Below the pieces are notes generated by a model. The model was not told the DNA's origin, searched no databases, and saw nothing but the letters and a program-made list of their open reading frames with translations. Below are positions 46,320-54,671 of a DNA stretch of 64,000 nt, one piece after another (the first letter of the stretch is position 1; every line of letters starts with the position of its first letter). This DNA is from Roseburia faecis (lineage in GTDB: Bacteria; Bacillota; Clostridia; Lachnospirales; Lachnospiraceae). The stretch covers positions 106,909 to 170,908 of the forward strand of contig NZ_CVRR01000060.1 in assembly GCF_001406815.1 (NCBI RefSeq), read 5' to 3'. The position numbers and the translations under genes are program-made.

Positions 46320-46913
46320 CTATGACTCCGTTTCCCCAGCCGCTGCCTCCATGACAGATTCCACCGACACCACTTCCGGTCCGGCTGTAAATGCTTCCTC
46401 TGCATCGGCTGCTTCCATCGGATCCTCATGCTCTTTCTTTTCCTCATCTTCCCAGAGCGAATCATACTTTTTGCGTTTTTCCAACCGCGCCATCATTCCG
46501 GCGTTTTTCGCCATAATATAGAGATCCTTATCATATTCCATCAGTTTCTTCTCATCCTGCATCGGCACCTGATCTCCATGCATCAGGCGTCTTGCCACGG
46601 TCATGATCTTTCCCATTTCCTCCCCATAATCTTTTGCGGCCTCGCCCTGCTGCTTTGCCACAACACTGTTAAACTTACCTTCCCATTGCGCCATAAGCTG
46701 ATTTACATAATTCTGATACTCGTCCTGTTTCTCCGCAACCGCATTATATTTCAGTTCCAGTGTAGCAGCTTCATCCGCATACCGTGTTTTTCCATCCGGC
46801 GTACTTTCCATCCGCTCCTTTAACTCTTCCCGCTGCTTCGACAGTTTGAATTTCTGCTCGTTATATGATTTCAGAACAGAACTGTAAATTCCCCTTGCCT
46901 CTCCTGTTTTCAT
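46320..46913 (-). CDS. Uncharacterised coiled-coil protein, paralogue A
   Basis: A 197-residue charged helical protein. The start MKTGEARGIYSSVLKSYNEQ at 46913 follows a GGAGG site; the longer reading is rejected. Heptad-like stretches (residues 15-35 and 50-75) suggest a coiled coil, and the tail is acidic (EDEEKKEHEDPMEAADAEEA). A close paralogue lies at 56533-57129 in the same orientation and shares upstream flanking sequence. No signal peptide, membrane helix or enzyme motif; function unknown. Confidence 0.7.
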   Translation of the reverse strand: MKTGEARGIYSSVLKSYNEQKFKLSKQREELKERMESTPDGKTRYADEAATLELKYNAVAEKQDEYQNYVNQLMAQWEGKFNSVVAKQQGEAAKDYGEEMGKIMTVARRLMHGDQVPMQDEKKLMEYDKDLYIMAKNAGMMARLEKRKKYDSLWEDEEKKEHEDPMEAADAEEAFTAGPEVVSVESVMEAAAGETES

Positions 46914-46997
46914 AATATTGCCTCCGTGAAATGCATCCATCCATTGTTTCCTTACATTTCATATATCGGACTATTCACGCGATTCTTTATTTATATT

Positions 46998-47283
46998 CTA
47001 CTCTTCCCGCCATTCTTTTAGTGCAGCAGAAAGCTTTCTGTCAATATCTATTCTGGTTGCTTCACACGCATCAGGGTATTCTTTTGCCGCTCTGAATATA
47101 AAGGGCAGCACAAATTTAAGTCCTACCGGCAAAGCCATACGAAGCAAAGATTCCGGCAGTACAAAATGCGTTCCATGTTCATACACAAACGGCATATAAG
47201 CAAGGGGCTTTCCCTTCCAGGAGAGTGTTGAAGCACCCGGAACCGGCCATTCCCTGCATCCATCTTTTTACTGTCTTATACAT
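46998..47283 (-). pseudogene. Small gene broken by one extra A
   Basis: From an ATG at 47283 with GAGGT five bases upstream the frame reads MYKTVKRWMQG and stops after 34 codons. Removing one A from the A-run gives a continuous reading of about 94 residues, MYKTVKDGCREWPVPG, TLSWKGKPLAYMPFVYEHG, and a C-terminus SAALKEWREE. The segment from the ATG of MPFVYEHG is otherwise an orphan ORF with no ribosome site. I do not recognise the family. Confidence 0.4.
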
Positions 47284-47294
47284 ATATACCTCAA

Positions 47295-48149
47295 CTATTC
47301 TTTTTTGTAAATGATATCACATAATTCTTTATTTCCGAAAAAAGCCACACCAGTAACTATGATGTACCCCACCAGCGAAATAACAGACGCTTCCATGCCA
47401 AATTCACCGCCCGTCACCGCAAATGATTTTGCATCAAGAACATAAGTCATGACAGAGAATTGATCCGCTTTTTGTCCAATTGCCAGTCCCCCACCGATCA
47501 TTACAATATTCCAGATGGCATGCACGATTCCACTGTTCCAGACAGAACCACTCTCGATTGCAATCATTGAAAACATAATTCCCGCCATCGTGCCTGCAAC
47601 AAGAACCTGCAAACAGCTTCCGATGGAAAAATCCATTCCCAGAATATGAACCATGCCAAACAGCACCGATGGAACAATAACCGCCACCTTACGATTCCAT
47701 TTTTTCCTTAAAAGATTTAAAATAACGCCCCGAAATACCATTTCTTCGACAAATCCAGCCGCGATTCCGGTAAACATAATTCCGGCACTTAATGTACGAA
47801 ATATCTGCTTTCCATTCATATGCGAGGAAACATACGCACCATGAAAGAACAAAAGATAACTTCCTTTTACCAGAAGTGGCAACAGAATAGCAATTAAAAT
47901 CCATTTTCTTTTAATATGAAATACGGGCATTCCAAAATCAGAAATAGGTAACCTGATCACTTTCTCAATATATATCTTTAAAATAACATAAGTCAGTCCG
48001 ACATAAAAAATTCCTGCAATGATATTACATATTCCATCCGGAATCTTTATCAGGTTCAATGCACTTGCGGCAAGCTGTGCTGCAAGTTGTGCAATGATGA
48101 GAATAACTATAGCCGCAACCGAACCGCCAATTACTTTTTTGGTACTCAT
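47295..48149 (-). CDS. CPBP-family intramembrane metalloprotease
   Basis: A 284-residue membrane protein with about eight helices. The CPBP/Abi motifs are seen: EEMVFRG (motif 1, in AAGFVEEMVFRGVIL), FGMVHILG and HAIWN in GIVHAIWNIVM, giving the glutamate and histidines of the active site. Such proteases serve in bacteriocin self-immunity or processing. It lies 15 bases after the Bce-type permease gene, so it probably belongs to the resistance module. Confidence 0.9.
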   Translation of the reverse strand: MSTKKVIGGSVAAIVILIIAQLAAQLAASALNLIKIPDGICNIIAGIFYVGLTYVILKIYIEKVIRLPISDFGMPVFHIKRKWILIAILLPLLVKGSYLLFFHGAYVSSHMNGKQIFRTLSAGIMFTGIAAGFVEEMVFRGVILNLLRKKWNRKVAVIVPSVLFGMVHILGMDFSIGSCLQVLVAGTMAGIMFSMIAIESGSVWNSGIVHAIWNIVMIGGGLAIGQKADQFSVMTYVLDAKSFAVTGGEFGMEASVISLVGYIIVTGVAFFGNKELCDIIYKKE

Positions 48150-48164
48150 TTTTCTATTTTCCTC

Positions 48165-50279
48165 CTATCCCTGCTCTTCCACATTCCGACAGAATCCAAT
48201 ATAGGTAATGATAAAATACACCAGATAAATTCCGAAAAACAATGCCGAAGAAATCAGAAAATAAGTTGCCGGTGCCGCCTGAACCCCCGTATAAAAATCA
48301 AACTTGCCACCGGTATATACACAGACCAGTCCACTGATTGCAAGCGCCACACACGCCGGACAGAGATAATAACCGACAAGCTGCTTGAAAATCATCCGGC
48401 GGATTTCTCTTCTGCTGTAACCAATCTGCGAGAGAACCCGATAACGGAATTTGTATTTTACGGAGTCGCTGAGTTGCTGCACAGAAAGTACTGTCAGTGC
48501 CACGCATAAAAATACCAGACCAATATAAAAAAGCGGAAACATCAGCGAAGATAACATATATTTCACTTCCGGAATCAGATTGTCGCGCACAAGATTTTTT
48601 GCTGTATAGGTTACAATCGTATCCGAACCCGAGCAGGAATTTCCAAGCGCTTCTCCATCCCAGTCATCCGAAGCTGCTTCCGTCATGGCGTGCCCATTCA
48701 CGCTGATCTTATCCGGATCTTCTTCCAAATGATCGAGCCGGTTCTCCAGATCTACGGGCGCCTTGTCTTTGATATCCGCCACCAGTTCTGCATAATAGGG
48801 ATGCATCTGCGCAAGGGCAGCATCTGGAACGATAATGATATAATCCCCACCGTTATGACCGTTCTGCGAAAATCCCTCCGTGTGATAGCCCGCAAAGGAT
48901 AATTTACCGTCCGTACCCTGGATGTTTATCTGACCGGAAAAATCACCGATCTGATTCAGGACGCGGTCTTTGATATGGATAGCATACTGATCTTCTTTTA
49001 ACTGCACTTCCGAAAGTCCGATCATGGTACGGAGCCGGTTGTAATCAGAGAGCCCCATATAGGTATCGTAATTGCAGTATGCAAGTTCTTCATTTTTATT
49101 GATCTTCTTCCAGTCCGGTGTGCCGTCTGTGTTCAGATACTTTGTTCCAAATTCTTTCAGGTGCGTGTACAGATATGCATTGACCTGATTCGTTTCGTTC
49201 TCATAAACCTTATAAGTAAAAATTTCCTTTATGGTTGTCTCCTGTTTCAGCAGAGCAATTTCCTGCTTAAAATCATCCTTCGCATTGCTGCTGTATACCT
49301 GCACATCAAACGGAAATTTGCTCACAAGCACCTCATTCTGGAAATGATTAAACATAAATGCCACCGAACTTCCGAGTATCGCCAGAGTAAACAGTGCCGT
49401 CAGTGTTCCCATGGTAAACCGCAGTGTCCGGATCTTAGAAGAAAACTGCCGGAGCAGAAACAGCGCATCCCCACGGTAAATAGCCGCTCCCTTTTTTCTG
49501 ACATAACAGGCGATCCACGCCGCAATGCCTGTGTAAAAAAGATAAATCGTCAACACCAGTCCAATAAGAAAAGCGATTACAACTCCGGTATCCCATGCTT
49601 TAAAACAAAACAGAAACACACCGAATACGACGAGAAACAGCACAGATAACGGAAGGAACCATCTCTTTGCCTTTTCATGCGTTTCTTTGATTTCCTCATT
49701 CTGTCTCTGACTTTCCATCAGATCATGGATATTCATTTTGCGGAATTTTTTTCGGCTTCGAAACAGCGCCAGCAGATAACAGCCCAGATAACATGCAGCC
49801 GTCATCAAAATACAGTTTCGGTTCCATTCCAGATGCAGTTTGTAATCCAGCTGCACCATGCTGTAAAAAATGGACAGAAGGATCTGCTGAAAAAGCAGAC
49901 CCAGTCCCATTCCTACAAGAAATGCGCCCGCTCCAAGCAGCAGATTTTCCGTAAAATAAAGCCTTGCAATCTCTTTTTTCTTTACCCCGACCAGAAGATA
50001 AATTCCAAACTCACGGCTTCGCTTTTCCAGTACAAACCGCACCATATAATTGATCAGCCACGCAATGATCGGCACGATAAATGCTGTCGCAAGTCCCGTC
50101 ATCACACTCATCATGGCATCCATCTGAAACAGATTCTGCACATCTTTGGAAAACAAAAGCGTATGAAACGAAAACATGAGTGCAGTCACAACCGCCATCG
50201 TCATAAAATACACCACATAGTCTTTTGCCATGCGCTTTACATTTCGAAGAGCAAGTTTACACATCATGGGAACGTTCAC
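48165..50279 (-). CDS. Bce-type ABC transporter permease
   Basis: A 704-residue permease with ten membrane helices: four near the N-terminus up to about 215, an FtsX-like group, a large extracellular domain of about 200 residues (roughly 310-540) and a final group (ISSALFFGIYLVYFIITYIG). This architecture is that of BceB/YtrF-like permeases that recognise cell-wall-targeting peptides. Overlaps the ATPase gene by 23 bases. It is both a detoxifier and the sensor for its partner kinase. Confidence 0.92.
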   Translation of the reverse strand: MNVPMMCKLALRNVKRMAKDYVVYFMTMAVVTALMFSFHTLLFSKDVQNLFQMDAMMSVMTGLATAFIVPIIAWLINYMVRFVLEKRSREFGIYLLVGVKKKEIARLYFTENLLLGAGAFLVGMGLGLLFQQILLSIFYSMVQLDYKLHLEWNRNCILMTAACYLGCYLLALFRSRKKFRKMNIHDLMESQRQNEEIKETHEKAKRWFLPLSVLFLVVFGVFLFCFKAWDTGVVIAFLIGLVLTIYLFYTGIAAWIACYVRKKGAAIYRGDALFLLRQFSSKIRTLRFTMGTLTALFTLAILGSSVAFMFNHFQNEVLVSKFPFDVQVYSSNAKDDFKQEIALLKQETTIKEIFTYKVYENETNQVNAYLYTHLKEFGTKYLNTDGTPDWKKINKNEELAYCNYDTYMGLSDYNRLRTMIGLSEVQLKEDQYAIHIKDRVLNQIGDFSGQINIQGTDGKLSFAGYHTEGFSQNGHNGGDYIIIVPDAALAQMHPYYAELVADIKDKAPVDLENRLDHLEEDPDKISVNGHAMTEAASDDWDGEALGNSCSGSDTIVTYTAKNLVRDNLIPEVKYMLSSLMFPLFYIGLVFLCVALTVLSVQQLSDSVKYKFRYRVLSQIGYSRREIRRMIFKQLVGYYLCPACVALAISGLVCVYTGGKFDFYTGVQAAPATYFLISSALFFGIYLVYFIITYIGFCRNVEEQG

Positions 50280-51024
50280 CTCCCGTCAGTGTCATCACAT
50301 CGAGTATTTCATTTAAAAACGCCCGGCGCTCTTTTTCCCCACGCACCAGTTCATGAAAAATCCGTCCGTCTTTCAGAAACAGAATACGGCTGCAATAACT
50401 TGCGGAAAAAGCATCGTGTGTCACCATCAGAATGGTTGCGCCCATGTTTTGGTTCATATCTGTAAATGTCTCTAACAGGGTCTGCGCCGACAAGGAATCC
50501 AGCGCCCCTGTCGGCTCATCTGCCAGAAGAAGTGTGGGATGATTTGCAAGTGCACGGGCACATGCGCACCGCTGCTTTTGTCCGCCGGACACCTGATACG
50601 GATATTTATCCTTAACCTCCTCGATTCCCAGAATGCGAAGCAGCTCCCTGCACCGTTTCTGAATCTCCTTTTTGCCGCGCCGATGCAGCGTCATAACGAG
50701 CATAATATTCTCTTCCAGTGTGAGTGTATCCAGCAGATTGTATTCCTGAAAGATAAACCCAAGCTGTTTTTTGCGGAATTCCGAAAGCTGTTCTTCCCCC
50801 AGTTCTGTGATATCGGTATCTCCATAATAAATATGTCCCGCTGTCACCCGGTCAATGGTTGACAACAGATTTAAAAGCGTTGTCTTTCCGGAACCGGAAG
50901 CTCCCATCACACCGATAAACTCCCCCTGCTGCACGGCAAAGCTGACACGGTCCACCGCTTTTGTCACCTGATCCCCGTTTCCATAATATTTCTCCACATC
51001 GCTTACGCGTATGATTTCCTGCAT
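50257..51024 (-). CDS. Bce-type ABC transporter ATPase
   Basis: A 255-residue ATPase. Walker A MGASGSGKTTLLN, Q-loop FIFQEYNLLDTL, signature VSGGQKQRCACARAL, Walker B LLADEPTGALDS and the switch His in MVTHD are complete. Together with the large permease it forms a peptide-resistance transporter. RBS GGAG before the ATG. Confidence 0.95.
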   Translation of the reverse strand: MQEIIRVSDVEKYYGNGDQVTKAVDRVSFAVQQGEFIGVMGASGSGKTTLLNLLSTIDRVTAGHIYYGDTDITELGEEQLSEFRKKQLGFIFQEYNLLDTLTLEENIMLVMTLHRRGKKEIQKRCRELLRILGIEEVKDKYPYQVSGGQKQRCACARALANHPTLLLADEPTGALDSLSAQTLLETFTDMNQNMGATILMVTHDAFSASYCSRILFLKDGRIFHELVRGEKERRAFLNEILDVMTLTGGERSHDV

Positions 51025-51058
51025 CTTCTGACACTCCTTTCCCTCGCTTGTAAATAAA

Positions 51059-51097
51059 AGGCATAGTAAAGAATATCATTTTTTCTTCACTATGCCT
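51059..51097 (-). terminator. Hairpin between the kinase and ATPase genes
   Basis: AGGCATAGT with a short bulge pairs with ACTATGCCT, extended by AAGAA/TTCTT, and is followed on the minus strand by TTTTATTT. It separates the regulator operon from the transporter operon, which probably has its own regulated promoter in 51100-51170. Confidence 0.65.
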
Positions 51098-51171
51098 ACT
51101 TTAACACGGGATCTGTCCGCTTTGTATGGAGTTACCTTTCCTGAATCTTACAGTTTTGAAAGATAAACGTG

Positions 51172-52191
51172 TTATGTCTCCCTGTAACCGGTAAGATAAT
51201 CACTCACCGGAAACATAAGTATGATCTCTGTTCCCTTTCCTTCCGCAGATTCTGCCCGGATTTCTATATTTAACTTGTCACAGAGTTTACGGCACAGATA
51301 CAGTCCCATTCCGGTCGAACGCTCCCGGTTTCTTCCGTTCGTTCCCGTAAACCCTTTTTCAAAAATCCGTGGGATTTCTTCCTTTGGAATCCCGATACCG
51401 TCATCTTTTACCCTCAAAAGAACACCTCTTTTTGTTTTTTTAGTAACAATCTGAATGTGAGTACCCTCACTTCTTCCGTATTTTACGCTGTTTTGAATGA
51501 GCTGGTTTAAAATAAAAGCGATCCATTTCTTATCGCTGTATACCGTATCGGGGCAGGCAACTTCCGCCTTTACATGGCTCTGGATCAGATAATATTTGTT
51601 CTGCAAAAGCACCTGTTGTGCCACTTCCTGCAGATTGGATTCCGCGATCATGTAGTCTTTGTATACCGCATCCATACGCGCATAGTACAGTGCCATATCC
51701 ACATAATTCTCAACCTTGCGGTTTTCCACAAGGAGATAGCGGCTCCTCTCATCCCGGTTATTTTCACAGTTTAACGCAATCGCCGTGATCGGTGCCTTGA
51801 TCTCATGCACCCAGCTTTCAATGTACTCCCGGTAATCCTTTTGGTTTTGTTCCATCTGGTGTATCCGCTCGATTACCGATTTGTTGGATTTGCGGATCAG
51901 TTCCCGGTACTTGCGATCTTCCAGCCCAAACGATTCCGGCATCAGTTCTCCAAGAAGATAACGCCTGTCCAGCTGATCCGTAAGCTGCTCTAATTTTCTG
52001 AAATAGCTTCTGCGTGAAAAAAACTGAAGGAAAAGCCATCCTGCCAGTATTACACCGTAACACACCAGTATAATCACACATTTATCCATGGAATAGCCGG
52101 TCAGCCGCAAAAAGATAACAAGCCCTGCCATACATACCATATGTAAAAGCAGCAACAACACTTTGTCTTTCAGATATTCTGTCAGTTTCAT
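51172..52191 (-). CDS. Bce-type sensor histidine kinase
   Basis: A 339-residue kinase with two N-terminal membrane helices (LLLLLHMVCMAGLVIFL and VCYGVILAGWLFLQFF) and almost no extracellular loop, typical of intramembrane-sensing BceS. H-box ESWVHEIKAPITAI, N-box NQLIQNSVKYG and G-box DDGIGIPKEE with GMGLYLCRKL are present. Overlaps the response-regulator gene by 4 bases. It senses through the BceB-like permease. Confidence 0.93.
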   Translation of the reverse strand: MKLTEYLKDKVLLLLLHMVCMAGLVIFLRLTGYSMDKCVIILVCYGVILAGWLFLQFFSRRSYFRKLEQLTDQLDRRYLLGELMPESFGLEDRKYRELIRKSNKSVIERIHQMEQNQKDYREYIESWVHEIKAPITAIALNCENNRDERSRYLLVENRKVENYVDMALYYARMDAVYKDYMIAESNLQEVAQQVLLQNKYYLIQSHVKAEVACPDTVYSDKKWIAFILNQLIQNSVKYGRSEGTHIQIVTKKTKRGVLLRVKDDGIGIPKEEIPRIFEKGFTGTNGRNRERSTGMGLYLCRKLCDKLNIEIRAESAEGKGTEIILMFPVSDYLTGYRET

Positions 52192-52850
52192 ATGCGATAG
52201 CCCATCCCTCTTTTTGTCTCAATAAAGTCGCATACACCAATTTCTGCAAGTTTTGCGCGCAGGCGTGTGATATTTACACTGAGGGCATTATCATCAATAA
52301 AGACCTGCTGATCCCACAGGTATTCCACCAGTTCGATTCTTGGCACGATCTCTCCCTGATGCAAAAACAGGTAATGCAGGATTTTCAATTCATTTTTCGA
52401 CAGATCCACCTGCTGCTCCTGACACTTCACACAGCCACGGACAACATCAAGTTCCACACCTTTACAGGTCATCTTCTCTGTTACGTCTGCTTTTTTCGCC
52501 CGTTTTAATACGGCCGCGATATGCGCCAGAAGTAACGGCGGCTGAAACGGCTTTGTGATATAATCATCACCGCCTTGCAGCATTCCGCTTAATTCATCCA
52601 TTGAATCCGTCCTGCTGGTCAGGAAAATAATCGGAACATCCGACGTTTTCCTGACACTTTTACAGATCTCAAATCCGGATTGCTGCGGCAGATTTACATC
52701 AAGCAGAATCAGATCCGGCTCCATTTGCAGAATGTCCTCTACCACGTGATGAAATTCTGTCAGTACCGTGACCTGATACAGTGCATTTTCTAACAGCAGC
52801 TTTAATTCCTGACGGATGGCTGCATCATCTTCTATGATTAAAATGTTCAT
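52188..52850 (-). CDS. Bce-type response regulator
   Basis: A 220-residue OmpR-type regulator. The start MNILIIEDDAAIRQE at 52850 follows GAGGA. The phosphorylated Asp is in LILLDVNLPQ, and the C-terminal winged helix (VDLSKNELKILHYLF, VNITRLRAKLAEIG) binds the target promoter, likely that of the ATPase gene. Overlaps the 3' end of the chimeric acetyltransferase gene by 26 bases. Confidence 0.94.
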   Translation of the reverse strand: MNILIIEDDAAIRQELKLLLENALYQVTVLTEFHHVVEDILQMEPDLILLDVNLPQQSGFEICKSVRKTSDVPIIFLTSRTDSMDELSGMLQGGDDYITKPFQPPLLLAHIAAVLKRAKKADVTEKMTCKGVELDVVRGCVKCQEQQVDLSKNELKILHYLFLHQGEIVPRIELVEYLWDQQVFIDDNALSVNITRLRAKLAEIGVCDFIETKRGMGYRI

Positions 52851-53238
52851 GATTTTCCTCAAAAATTGGATATTTTTTCTTATCGGATTCGGTTATTTTA
52901 CGGATTACCTTACAGGGATTACCGGCCGCGATCACACCATCCGGAATATTTTTATTCACAACACTTCCGGCACCAATGATGGTATTGTTTCCGATTGTCA
53001 CGCCCGGCAGCACGAATACATTCGTTCCAATCCAGACATTGTCTCCTACTGTGATTGGCAAAGCAATTTCCAGCCCCTGCCCTCTCTGTTCGCTGTCTAT
53101 TGCGTGTCCTGCTGTCGAAAATACACAATTCCATGTTTTACTTAAATACTCTGACATTTCCGAGATTGTACTTTCATGCAAATGCAAATATAATTCAAGC
53201 AGATCCTTTAATTCATTTTCATAAATTTCTCTAACCAA
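52825..53238 (-). pseudogene. Chimeric acetyltransferase (GNAT start joined to hexapeptide-repeat end)
   Basis: From a TTG at 53238 with GGAGG seven bases upstream: residues 1-35 (VREIYENELKDLLELYLHLH) look like the start of a GNAT acetyltransferase, while from about residue 45 the sequence is the C-terminal half of a maltose/galactoside O-acetyltransferase: STAGHAIDSEQRGQGLE, GDNVWIGTNVFVLPGVTIG and VIAAGNPCKVIRKITE. The N-terminal half of the latter family, and the core of the former, are missing. The frame stays open, so a protein could be made, but neither enzyme is complete. Confidence 0.75.
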
Positions 53239-53339
53239 TATAGTTCCTCCACATATTTCACTTTGATATTTTAAATGATAACATCTTTGCTTAACTGTTT
53301 CTACCTGCACTTTTTACAAAAATCGACCAGCGCTCCATA

Positions 53340-53600
53340 TGGTCTTTAAAAAATCAATTTGATAATTTATGTAAAGAATTTGGTATGAACGCTTCCACCG
53401 CATTTAATATTTTTGCGCGGGCAGTTGTCAGAGAACGTAAAATTCCATTTGAAATTTGTGCATCCACCAGCGTTTCTTTAGAGGACGGACGCTCTGCTTT
53501 TAATGCCCTGCGTCATTCCGCAGAACAAAACAATCTGCAGGATTTATCCTTAAATGACATTAACACAGAAATACAATTTGCACGCAACAATAAAGCCTAA
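53340..53600 (+). pseudogene. RelB/DinJ-type antitoxin, N-terminus missing
   Basis: An open frame reads LKNQFDNLCKEFGMNAST, FNIFARAVVRERKIPFEI, the RelB/DinJ ribbon-helix-helix region, and continues through LEDGRSAFNALRHSAEQ to a stop. The first beta strand (usually about 12 residues before LKNQFD) is replaced by unrelated sequence with no start codon; the ATG at 53385 lies within the DNA-binding motif. Immediately after the stop an AAGGAG and ATG GTC (53618) look like the start of a partner gene, but the following sequence is the end of kptA. Antitoxin and toxin both truncated. Confidence 0.7.
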
Positions 53601-53637
53601 GCAAGGAGACACTCAAAATGGTCAATCGGAATTACTC

Positions 53638-54174
53638 TTATTCCATTTTAATCAAATACTCTTTCGGCACCTCTTTTGTAAGCCAGACTCCGTTTACCGA
53701 TAAGAAAAACGCATAACCTGCCCTTTCCATCTTTCCAGCAGCCACTTTGTAAATCACCGGCTTTCCATGCCTGCTTCCAACCTTGACTGCCGTATCTTCA
53801 TCCCCTGATAAATGGACATATAACCGACTCTTTGGAATCAGACCGGTCTTATCAATCGATGCAACATACTTCTCCCCGGTTCCATGATAAAGAAACTCCG
53901 GCGGTATGGCTTTTTTTAATTCAACATCTACGGGTATGGAATGTCCCTGGTTTGCCCTTATGAACGTCTTATCTTCATTAAATGAATATCTTTGTTTATT
54001 ATCTGTTTGTACAATTTTTTCGAGCATTTCCATGTCAAACGGCCTTGTCTTTGAAATGCTTTCTATTAACTCTGATACATTCGCCCAGCCGTGTTCATCC
54101 AGCGAAATTCCTATTGTATCCGGTTTATATCTGAGTACCAGACTTAAAAATTTACTTGTATCTGTTAATCCCAT
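53638..54174 (-). CDS. kptA: RNA 2'-phosphotransferase (Tpt1/KptA family)
   Basis: A 178-residue NAD-dependent RNA 2'-phosphotransferase. SKFLSLVLRYKPDTIGISLD at the start, QRYSFNEDKTFIRANQGHS and the LYHGTGEKYVASI region are family signatures; catalytic Arg/His residues of the ADP-ribosyl fold (H in YHGT, R in KSRLYVHLSG) are present. In yeast the family removes 2'-phosphates after tRNA splicing; the bacterial substrate is not established. It lies alone among broken genes and looks intact, so it is probably kept. Confidence 0.93.
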   Translation of the reverse strand: MGLTDTSKFLSLVLRYKPDTIGISLDEHGWANVSELIESISKTRPFDMEMLEKIVQTDNKQRYSFNEDKTFIRANQGHSIPVDVELKKAIPPEFLYHGTGEKYVASIDKTGLIPKSRLYVHLSGDEDTAVKVGSRHGKPVIYKVAAGKMERAGYAFFLSVNGVWLTKEVPKEYLIKME

Positions 54175-54389
54175 ACATAGTTTCTCCTTAAAATAGAATT
54201 TAATGGTACACTACAAAGATTAGCATACTGACTTACAGATGTCTGTCCAATACAATAAACAGCATTTTTCTCGGCACCATTTCTTTGTTCAAATTTCTCT
54301 TTTGTTGTAACAATTGTAAGAAAGAAAAAAGCAGCAACGAGATTCAAAACAACGATGAGAAAATCGTTGCAAAAGCAATGTAATCATAT

Positions 54390-54671
54390 TTATATGTAAT
54401 TCTTTGCCATACCCCACTTCTGATCCGTATAAAATCGATAATTTGTCATACGCCTTTTATCAATATCCGCCATCATTTTTTCTGCTTCCTCCTCGGTAAC
54501 ATTGTACAGTTTACAGATACGCGCTACCTTTTCCGGCATATCCCCATGTATAAAAACATTCAGCACATTATCTTTGTCTTTTAAGATAAAATCCGCATTC
54601 CGTCCTATGATCACACAGCTTTCCTTTTCCGCAATCTCCAAAATCACTTTTCTCTGCGCTTCATACACCAT
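54390..54671 (-). pseudogene. Cytidylate-kinase-like fragment
   Basis: Internal fragment, about 93 residues, of a cytidylate-kinase-like protein: [40 protein letters not shown] and RRMTNYRFYTDQKWG. The P-loop N-terminus and the C-terminal end are missing. Its 5' end is fused to the end of the MATE gene, so the last codons of that transporter are read in a shifted frame through this fragment. Confidence 0.75.

Noticed and set aside
54165..54347. 60-codon minus-strand ORF upstream of kptA
   Set aside because: It overlaps the kptA start, has no ribosome site and no recognisable composition; taken as chance.
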